Source of the DNA: Actinomycetota bacterium
GTDB lineage: Bacteria > Actinomycetota > Actinomycetes > Nanopelagicales > Nanopelagicaceae
Length of the DNA stretch: 10,200 nt
Assembly (NCBI GenBank): GCA_010028225.1
Contig: RGOY01000037.1
Location: 1-10,200, forward strand
Direction of reading: 5' to 3'
Position 1 is the stretch's first letter. Every line of letters begins with the position of its first letter. A program made the position numbers and the translations under genes. The notes below the pieces were generated by a model. It ran no database searches, had not been told where the DNA came from, and was given only the letters and a program-made list of their open reading frames with translations. Shown in pieces: positions 1 to 5,148 of this stretch.

Positions 1-30
1 AAAAAGTCAAAGTTCTAATAAAGATTAACT
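1..30 (-). terminator. possible weak terminator after msrAB
   Basis: Read on the minus strand just past the msrB stop, positions 30-24 can pair with 19-11 if two bases bulge, around a 4-base loop (CTTT). A T-rich run ending in five Ts follows, up to the window edge. The stem is almost all A-T, so it would be weak. A rho-independent terminator for the msrA-msrB transcript is possible, but the window cuts off what follows. Confidence 0.25.
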
Positions 31-31
31 T

Positions 32-487
32 CTACGCTTTTGGTTCTAGTTTCAGCGCTACCGAGTTAATGCACCATCGTTGATCTGTCGGGACGTCATA
101 GCCTTCACCTTCAAAGACATGACCGAGGTGTGAACCACAAGAACCACATCGCACCTCTGTGCGGACCCTTGGAAAGAGCGAGCGATCTTCGAGAAGGACT
201 ACCGCATCGCCACTTTTCGGCGCATAAAAAGAGGGCCAACCACATCCCGAGTGGAACTTCTCCTCACTTCGAAAGAGTTCAGCATCGCATGCTCGACATC
301 GATAGATACCGACCGTCTCTACATCGGTGTACTCGCCGGTGAAAGCCCGCTCGGTTCCTGCATGACGTAACACCTGAAAGGCAAGTGGATCAAGTTGCCG
401 TGCAAGAAGTCCATCATCGAGTTGGATGCGATAGGGATTGCCTTGCGGGTCAATCGAGGGAAGAGGGTTGGCGCTCTCACTCATCAT
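32..487 (-). CDS. msrB: peptide-methionine (R)-S-oxide reductase MsrB
   Basis: This enzyme reduces the R epimer of methionine sulfoxide in oxidised proteins, in the cytoplasm, with thioredoxin as usual electron donor. The 151-aa product has the full SelR/MsrB fold signature. Two CxxC pairs that bind structural zinc are at C64/C67 and C114/C117, the GCGWPSF motif is around residues 81-87, and the catalytic cysteine is C139 in the RWCINS motif near the C-terminus. Length is normal for the family. Two consecutive ATG codons lie at 487 and 484; the first overlaps the msrA stop (ATGA), so translation is probably coupled to msrA. The pair together repairs both sulfoxide epimers. Identification is firm; only the choice between the adjacent ATGs is open. 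Confidence 0.95.
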   Translation of the reverse strand: MMSESANPLPSIDPQGNPYRIQLDDGLLARQLDPLAFQVLRHAGTERAFTGEYTDVETVGIYRCRACDAELFRSEEKFHSGCGWPSFYAPKSGDAVVLLEDRSLFPRVRTEVRCGSCGSHLGHVFEGEGYDVPTDQRWCINSVALKLEPKA

Positions 488-1101
488 CTGCCAACACTTT
501 CGGCAGGAGACGGGAATGCGACTCCGGTGGATGAGTGACAGTCATAACCATTGGGATTCTTCGCAAGATATTTCTGGTGATACTCCTCAGCGGCCCAATA
601 TGGATGAAGTTCAGCGTCACTGATCTCAGTCACAATCTCACCATAGCCAATCGGTTTGATTGCCTCTTGATAGATATCGCGTGTTGCAAGTGCGAGATCT
701 CGTTGCTGTTGACTCGTTGTGAAGATCGCACTTCGGTATTGAGTTCCAATGTCATTGCCCTGGCGATTGAGGGATGTTGGATCATGCATCGTCCAGAATT
801 CCTCGAGCAGTCTTTGATATGAAACTTTTTTTGGATCAAAGCGCACCATCACCGTCTCGGTATGGCCAGTAGTTCCCGTGCAAACTTGTTCGTAGCTTGG
901 ATTTGATCTTCGCCCACCCATATATCCAACAGAAGTCTCAATCACGCCATCGATATTCCAAAAGCGCCTCTCTGCTCCCCAGAAACAACCGGTTGCAAAA
1001 TAAGCGACTTCACTCATCGACTGACCATCTATGGCCTGGCCTTGCTGCTCATTTTCTTGTAGCGACATGCCGAAATCTTTGCAGATATTCAGAAAAGTCA
1101 C
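484..1101 (-). CDS. msrA: peptide-methionine (S)-S-oxide reductase MsrA
   Basis: MsrA reduces the S epimer of methionine sulfoxide, complementing MsrB encoded directly downstream. The 205-aa reading has the catalytic GCFWGAE motif (nucleophile C39), the conserved stretch HDPTSLNRQGNDIGTQYRS (about 106-124) and a C-terminal resolving cysteine C188 in a YDCHSSTG context. The start is uncertain. The GTG at 1101 has an AAGAG-like sequence about 9 bases upstream. ATG codons at 1068 and 1017 also fit, and the latter gives a minimal MsrA starting just before the EVAYFATGCFWG strand. Actinobacterial MsrA proteins often carry a 30-40 residue N-terminal extension, so I keep the long form. The stop overlaps the msrB start by 4 bases. 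It is transcribed divergently from whiB1. Confidence 0.95.
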   Translation of the reverse strand: MTFLNICKDFGMSLQENEQQGQAIDGQSMSEVAYFATGCFWGAERRFWNIDGVIETSVGYMGGRRSNPSYEQVCTGTTGHTETVMVRFDPKKVSYQRLLEEFWTMHDPTSLNRQGNDIGTQYRSAIFTTSQQQRDLALATRDIYQEAIKPIGYGEIVTEISDAELHPYWAAEEYHQKYLAKNPNGYDCHSSTGVAFPSPAESVGR

Positions 1102-1120
1102 ATTTCGAGGCTCTTGGCGT

Positions 1121-1150
1121 AATACATCACAAAGATTGAGGCCCTGTCAC
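1121..1150 (-). promoter_or_regulatory. candidate promoter for msrAB
   Basis: On the minus strand GTGACA (1150-1145; 5 of 6 to the -35 consensus) is followed after 18 bases by TGTATT (1126-1121; 4 of 6 to the -10 consensus). It points into msrA. If used, the transcript would start about a dozen bases before the GTG at 1101, giving a very short leader or favouring the ATG at 1068. This is pattern matching only. Confidence 0.25.
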
Positions 1151-1152
1151 CC

Positions 1153-1181
1153 TTGTTATTCACTCATTGGTCAGGGAGAAT
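1153..1181 (+). promoter_or_regulatory. candidate promoter for whiB1
   Basis: TTGTTA (1153-1158) and GAGAAT (1176-1181) are separated by 17 bases and point toward whiB1. Each matches the primary sigma consensus at 4 of 6 positions. Transcription would begin near 1188, placing the inverted repeat at 1192-1211 at the very 5' end of the mRNA. Evidence is limited to spacing and consensus match. Confidence 0.25.
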
Positions 1182-1191
1182 TTGAATCTAG

Positions 1192-1211
1192 CCACAGCCG
1201 ACCGGCTGTGG
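1192..1211. repeat. perfect inverted repeat upstream of whiB1
   Basis: CCACAGCCG (1192-1200) and CGGCTGTGG (1203-1211) are perfect reverse complements separated by two bases, with one further possible G-U pair outside. It is the most GC-rich structure of the msrA-whiB1 intergenic region and sits 48 bases before the whiB1 ATG. No T-run follows on either strand, so it is not a standard terminator. A dimeric regulator's operator or a 5' UTR hairpin are the plausible roles. It does not resemble the TGTGA-N6-TCACA CRP-type site known from mycobacterial whiB1 promoters. Confidence 0.6.
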
Positions 1212-1259
1212 TCTTTCCATGATGAGCACTCATCACCGTGCGAGACGAGGCAAGTAAGA

Positions 1260-1544
1260 ATGGATTGGCGTCACCGGGCCGCTTGTCGGGATGAAGACCC
1301 CGAACTCTTCTTTCCAATTGGCAACACTGGTCCAGCCTTAGCGCAGATCGAAGAAGCAAAGAAGGTCTGTGTGCGATGCGAGGTGAAAGAGCCTTGCCTT
1401 CAATGGGCCCTTGAAAGTGGTCAAGAGGCTGGAGTCTGGGGCGGACTATCCGAAGATGAACGACGCGCTCTCAAACGACGTGCTGCGAGAAATCGTGCTC
1501 GTATGGCCGAACTGAACCGAATGGCCGATAGCGTTAACGATTAA
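1260..1544 (+). CDS. whiB1: WhiB1-type iron-sulfur transcriptional regulator
   Basis: WhiB proteins are actinobacterial regulators that bind a [4Fe-4S] cluster through four cysteines. WhiB1 interacts with the primary sigma factor, and its cluster reacts with nitric oxide. The 94-aa product has cysteines C9, C37, C40 and C46, the spacing of mycobacterial WhiB1, followed by the GVWGG turn (58-62) and a basic tail (RRALKRRAARNRAR) expected to contact DNA. The ATG at 1260 was chosen over in-frame starts at 1167 and later because the family begins MDWRH and a GAGG lies about 10 bases upstream. The tail beyond the basic patch is slightly longer than in M. tuberculosis. The gene converges on pdtaS with an 11-base overlap of the 3' ends, the same arrangement as Rv3219/Rv3220c. 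Confidence 0.95.
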   Translation: MDWRHRAACRDEDPELFFPIGNTGPALAQIEEAKKVCVRCEVKEPCLQWALESGQEAGVWGGLSEDERRALKRRAARNRARMAELNRMADSVND

Positions 1545-3096
1545 CTCTCGAATCCGGGATAACGATTCTCACAACAGTTCCTGGATTGCCCGCAATAAAT
1601 GTTAACTCTCCCTCAAGTTCGTTCTCAGTAAGAGTGCGCACAATCTCCAGACCAAGGTTTGCACTTGCCTGAATCGAGAAATCCCCAGAAATTCCAATGC
1701 CATCATCAATAACTTCAACAATGAGATGAGAAATCTCGGCTACCGCTAAATCAGGTCGTCTTTCCTCACCCCCATTATCTTTCGCGCACCGAATTGTGAG
1801 AGTCGAGCCAGAGTTCGCCAACCCATGTTCAATCGCATTATGGATCAGCTCGGTCAGAACGAGGGCAAGTGGCGTAGCAACCTGGGCAGATAACTCGCCA
1901 AAGGTTCCATCACGGTGATAGCGGATTGGTGAATTCGAGGCTCGTAAACTCAAATCAATCTCACTGTGGATGATGCGATCAACGACGCCATCAAAGTCAA
2001 CAAGTTCTGCAGTATTACTTGCAAGAGTTTCATGCACCAAAGCAATCGAGCCGACCCTACGTACAGCTTGATCAAGCGCTTGCGTGGCGGCAGGATCTGA
2101 GATGCGACGTGATTGAAGGCGAAGAAGCGCCGAAACAGTTTGAAGATTGTTCTTGACTCGATGATGAATCTCTCGAATCGTCGCATCCTTTGAAATGAGC
2201 GCTCGCTCCCTGCGACGTAGCTCCGTGACATCTCGGACCAAGACCATCGCTCCGACTCGATCGCTGCCATCTCGCCGAGCACCTTCCAATAATGGAATCG
2301 CGAAGAGATCGATCGTTCCTTGATCGTTTTCGAACTCAGCTCTGCGAAGTAGTTTTCCGCTCATACCAACCGGCCAACTCTCTTCACTAGCCTCACGAAT
2401 ATGGCTCGTAAATGATGGCTTTGGGAGTGAGTCGATGACAGCGCCAAGATTCTCTCCGCGCAGCTCTGATTTCCAACCAAGGCGATTGAAAGCCGAGAGC
2501 GCATTAGGGCTTGCGTAGGAGATAGATCCATCAAGGCCCAGTCGAACCAAGCCATCGCCGACACGGGGAGCAGATTCAGAGAGATAGACATTTCCCGCGA
2601 TAGGGAAAGTTCCTTGGGAAATCATCCGATTGATTTGATTTGCAATCTCTCGATAATTCAATTCCAACTGAGAAGGAGTTCGCATCGTCTCGATATTTCG
2701 AACTCGAGAGATGACAGCAACCACCTGACCATCATGATTAACGGGAATAGCCTCTTCTTTGATCGTGAATTCATTGAGGCGTTGCTCTTGATTGTCTCTG
2801 ACAATCTCGCCAGAAGAGAGCGCCTCATCGATTCGTGAATTGCTACCCCATCTGATCTCAGAGCCGATTGGATCGTTGGTGTAACAGGTCGATGCAGTCG
2901 TTGGTCTGATATGTGCGATAGCTATATGCCCTTCGGGCCAACTCGATGCGTCACGTCTTAATGGAGCCCATAAGGTGAGATCGGCGAAGGAGAGGTCAGC
3001 AAGAAGTTGCCACTCAGTGACAAGTTCACCCAGATGAGCGAGTTGAAGATCGCTCAACGATGTTCGCTTAAGTGTGTGAGTACTCCTGATCGCCAC
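1534..3096 (-). CDS. pdtaS: PdtaS-type sensor histidine kinase
   Basis: This is a soluble HisKA_2-family kinase whose known partner is PdtaR, an ANTAR-domain RNA-binding antiterminator (not in this window). The 520-aa protein starts with a GAF-like sensor domain (about 20-165, with the EWQLLADLSFADL signature), then a PAS domain (about 175-290, with ISYASPNALSAFNRLG). A linker ending ALISKDATIREI leads to the HHRVKNNLQT phosphoacceptor box (311-320, likely H312). The ATPase domain shows an N box (ELIHNAIEHG, 416-425), DDGIGI (464-469) and LGLEIVRTL (481-489). These match M. tuberculosis Rv3220c closely in order and length. No membrane segment is visible, so it should act in the cytosol. The GTG start at 3096 lies inside the upstream gene (29-base overlap), consistent with coupled expression. 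It places the conserved EWQLLADL at nearly the same distance from the N-terminus as in the family. Confidence 0.95.
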   Translation of the reverse strand: MAIRSTHTLKRTSLSDLQLAHLGELVTEWQLLADLSFADLTLWAPLRRDASSWPEGHIAIAHIRPTTASTCYTNDPIGSEIRWGSNSRIDEALSSGEIVRDNQEQRLNEFTIKEEAIPVNHDGQVVAVISRVRNIETMRTPSQLELNYREIANQINRMISQGTFPIAGNVYLSESAPRVGDGLVRLGLDGSISYASPNALSAFNRLGWKSELRGENLGAVIDSLPKPSFTSHIREASEESWPVGMSGKLLRRAEFENDQGTIDLFAIPLLEGARRDGSDRVGAMVLVRDVTELRRRERALISKDATIREIHHRVKNNLQTVSALLRLQSRRISDPAATQALDQAVRRVGSIALVHETLASNTAELVDFDGVVDRIIHSEIDLSLRASNSPIRYHRDGTFGELSAQVATPLALVLTELIHNAIEHGLANSGSTLTIRCAKDNGGEERRPDLAVAEISHLIVEVIDDGIGISGDFSIQASANLGLEIVRTLTENELEGELTFIAGNPGTVVRIVIPDSRVNR

Positions 3097-3964
3097 GAGT
3101 GGAGCCTAGCCAGTCGGCCAACTCCTTGATTCGAAGACGGCGAAGCTGAAGGTTTGAAGGAGATTGATAGCTCCTCAGATTGACCTTCACGCTGCCCTTT
3201 AATTTGCCCGTCATATTCCCCTGCGTGTTCCCCTGCTTGTTCCCATTCTTAATGGCATGTGCCCGAAGCGCGCGAAGGGCGTTCATTCGAATCGAAAATA
3301 CCGGGAATGGACCAAGCGCTACCTCTGCATCCTTAATAAATCGCTTCGAGTGGAGATCACTCGATGCAATAGCGAGAAATCCCACTTTCAGACCATGGTG
3401 CATGCGACGTTGATACTCCACAAAACTCTCTGCTCTGGCTAACTCCGCTCGGCCCTCTTTGAAAAGAAACAGCGCCTTCGTCGCACTCTGGATTCGTCTA
3501 ATTCTTTCGACTTCACTGCTCCTTCGTGTTGGCATCATCGCCAAGGTGAGATCTCCTTCATGAAAGGTCTCAATAGATCTCATCTCGCCATCGAGTAGTT
3601 GCATCCCGATTAATCCCTCGACGATATCTTCAGTATCAGATCTCACTGAGGCCGAACCGAGGGCAAGAAAGTGTTCGCTCACATGGCCAAAGCGATACCA
3701 GTTCGTATAGAACATCTTGTGAAGATGATCGGTGAAAGCATCCCTATTCCATCGAATAGCTTCAGGTGGAATCACGATGACGCGATCTCCAGAAATGGAT
3801 GCGAAATCGGTAACAATCAGATCTGCATCAAAGGATTCACTTCCCTGCCAACGCTCTAGCCCTACGACACGGTGAGCGAGGCGATATCCCATCTGAGTGA
3901 GATGAGAAACAGCCAACTCTTCAACGGCAAAGTCACTGAATAGAGTCGAGACGGAGAGCGTCAT
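3068..3964 (-). CDS. hypothetical protein between CpaB-like gene and pdtaS
   Basis: I do not recognise this 298-aa protein. No signal peptide, transmembrane helix or nucleotide-binding P-loop is visible. Residues 1-70 look like an alternating alpha/beta domain with a hydrophobic strand ending in acid (FDADLIVTDF, 45-54) followed by RVIVIPPE, reminiscent of the degenerate receiver-like N-terminus of CpaE/TadZ proteins. The Walker ATPase that defines CpaE is absent. A charged, probably helical region follows (150-190), then a hydrophobic strand (KVGFLAIASSDL, 193-204), a glycine-repeat tract at 241-260 and a basic C-terminus (RRLRIKELADWLG). The ATG at 3964 lies 14 bases after the stop of the SAF-domain gene, and the 3' end overlaps pdtaS by 29 bases, so the three are probably one transcription unit. 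Any link to pilus assembly or to kinase signalling is inference from position only. Confidence 0.75.
   Translation of the reverse strand: MTLSVSTLFSDFAVEELAVSHLTQMGYRLAHRVVGLERWQGSESFDADLIVTDFASISGDRVIVIPPEAIRWNRDAFTDHLHKMFYTNWYRFGHVSEHFLALGSASVRSDTEDIVEGLIGMQLLDGEMRSIETFHEGDLTLAMMPTRRSSEVERIRRIQSATKALFLFKEGRAELARAESFVEYQRRMHHGLKVGFLAIASSDLHSKRFIKDAEVALGPFPVFSIRMNALRALRAHAIKNGNKQGNTQGNMTGKLKGSVKVNLRSYQSPSNLQLRRLRIKELADWLGSTRGDQEYSHT
3185..3244 (-). repeat. five degenerate 12-bp tandem units
   Basis: Within the 298-aa gene, five consecutive 12-bp units read on the minus strand encode tetrapeptides starting with glycine: GNKQ, GNTQ, GNMT, GKLK and GSVK (residues 241-260). The first two units differ at a single base (AAG versus ACG), the others progressively more. 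This looks like an in-frame microsatellite-like expansion that has decayed toward its downstream end, producing a flexible, positively charged linker. Confidence 0.7.
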
Positions 3965-3978
3965 TGATACAGGAAAAT

Positions 3979-4548
3979 TTAGTTGAGGTGGGATGAGATC
4001 GTGATGCGAGAAGTTGCATAAGCATCAAGGAGCGGGCGCACTTGTAGTAATGGAATACGGACGATGACTTGAATTCCATCGCTGATACCGTTTCGCTCAC
4101 TCACCGCATCTACCACCACTGATTCGAGAACTAACTCTGCGCCAAGCGGACCATCCTCCGAGAGGCGATAAATATCGATGAGCGAACCTTTGACGGCGCT
4201 ATAGGGCAGATCTGCGCTTGCTATATCGAGTGAAATCAGACGCCAGAGTCGGTAGTCAGAATTTTCCGAGAGGTCGCCACGATTCAAAGCTTCACCCTGA
4301 GAGATCGCCTCAGTTGCAATCATCCCGGCAACAACTTCATCCGCGCTCATGTAATAGACGCTATGGCCGGGGAGAAATAGTCGCGCTAGAGCCACCTGCT
4401 CTTGCCGGATTCGATCCCCGGCTGCTATCTCCCCTGTTGCCACCCAATAGAGCGAGGTCTTGTCCGTACTTCGTGCAATCAACCCCGCTGCCATGATCGC
4501 TACCACTATCAAAACAATTCCGACGATGCCTCGTTTACTCAGATTCAT
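3979..4548 (-). CDS. SAF-domain membrane protein, CpaB/RcpC-like
   Basis: The 189-aa protein has an N-terminal transmembrane helix (about 8-26, IVGIVLIVVAIMAAGLIA) with a short basic cytoplasmic start. An SAF domain follows (about 34-94) with typical landmarks: WVATGEIAAGDRIRQEQV, then VVAGMIATEAISQGEALNRGDL. The rest (104-185) contains ISLDIASADLPYSAVKGSLIDIY, the beta-rich RcpC-like region seen in Flp pilus assembly protein CpaB. CpaB proteins sit at the inner membrane of Tad/Flp pilus machines. No other tad gene is in the window, so a pilus role is unproven; many actinobacteria carry stand-alone SAF proteins of this kind. The ATG at 4548 has no clear Shine-Dalgarno sequence. It is first in the probable operon with the 298-aa protein and pdtaS, and divergent from the Rv3235-family gene across a 122-bp gap in which I see no convincing promoter. 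Confidence 0.8.
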   Translation of the reverse strand: MNLSKRGIVGIVLIVVAIMAAGLIARSTDKTSLYWVATGEIAAGDRIRQEQVALARLFLPGHSVYYMSADEVVAGMIATEAISQGEALNRGDLSENSDYRLWRLISLDIASADLPYSAVKGSLIDIYRLSEDGPLGAELVLESVVVDAVSERNGISDGIQVIVRIPLLQVRPLLDAYATSRITISSHLN

Positions 4549-4670
4549 GGCGCATTATTTGTTCGACCTACTCAAAGCACTCACGGTTTATGCACAGTCA
4601 CCCTTTTGGATGACGGGAATTCAACCTTCTCGTTGATTTATCCCAGCTTCTTCTAGCCCAATCTCACCCG

Positions 4671-5144
4671 ATGAGTTCAACTAACTGGCAAGAGCCGATG
4701 CTGCCTCTTTATCCACCACGGGAACGAAGAAATGAGCCCGGGATAAAGCGTCGACTCTTTCTAATCCCTTCAAACTTCGGTGAGGTCTACGACAGTGAAT
4801 TTGCTCCTCTTCCAACGCCACAGTCAGAACTGCCTGAACTACGGCAATGGGTGAAAAACTTTGTGCTTCGAATGATCGAGATCATGTCGATGCGACGATC
4901 ACCACAACAGCTGGCACGGTGGTGTCATCGGACAACTTTCAATCGACTTCTTACGATGACGAAGAGTTTTGAAAGTAGCGCAAGAATTCGAAAAGTACAT
5001 ATCCGCCAGCCCTTAGAGTCACTTGCTGAAGTGATTGTTACTGTCGATACTGGCGAGCGAATCGTTGCACTCGTGCTTCGATTTGAGGGAGTTGATAAAC
5101 GCTGGCTCTGCACCGTGATCGAGCCACTCGCTTCGACTCGATAA
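4671..5144 (+). CDS. Rv3235-family protein
   Basis: A small 157-aa protein of unknown function, conserved next to secA in actinobacteria. The N-terminus (1-55) is proline-rich and probably disordered. The C-terminal about 100 residues carry the family pattern: a helix with RRSPQQLARWCHRTTFNRLL (75-94), a strand IRKVHIRQPLESLAEVIVTV (106-125), then GERIVALVLRFEGVDKRWLCTVIEPL (128-153). This beta-rich fold with the closing RW.CT.IEPL strand matches the actinobacterial group named after M. tuberculosis Rv3235. No signal peptide or membrane helix is visible, so it is presumably cytoplasmic. No Shine-Dalgarno sequence precedes the ATG, so it may be leaderless. It converges on secA with only four bases between the two stop codons. 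Its biochemical role is unknown. Confidence 0.8.
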   Translation: MSSTNWQEPMLPLYPPRERRNEPGIKRRLFLIPSNFGEVYDSEFAPLPTPQSELPELRQWVKNFVLRMIEIMSMRRSPQQLARWCHRTTFNRLLTMTKSFESSARIRKVHIRQPLESLAEVIVTVDTGERIVALVLRFEGVDKRWLCTVIEPLASTR

Positions 5145-5148
5145 GTAC

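Noticed and set aside
535..822. 95-codon plus-strand open frame inside msrA
   Set aside because: It lies fully antisense to a well-conserved msrA, has no recognisable domain, and its composition is explained by the opposite-strand codon pattern.
1192..1211. Reading the inverted repeat as a rho-independent terminator
   Set aside because: Neither strand has a T-run after the stem; the plus strand continues TCTTTCC and the minus strand CTAGATTC. It also lies upstream of both divergent genes.
1950..2282. 110-codon minus-strand frame overlapping pdtaS
   Set aside because: It is an alternative frame inside the conserved kinase core of PdtaS (HisKA_2 box region), without any domain of its own.
4549..4670. 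Divergent promoter pair between the SAF gene and the Rv3235-family gene
   Set aside because: TTGATT- and CATAAA-like hexamers occur on both strands but none pair at 16-18 base spacing, so I could not support a specific promoter.
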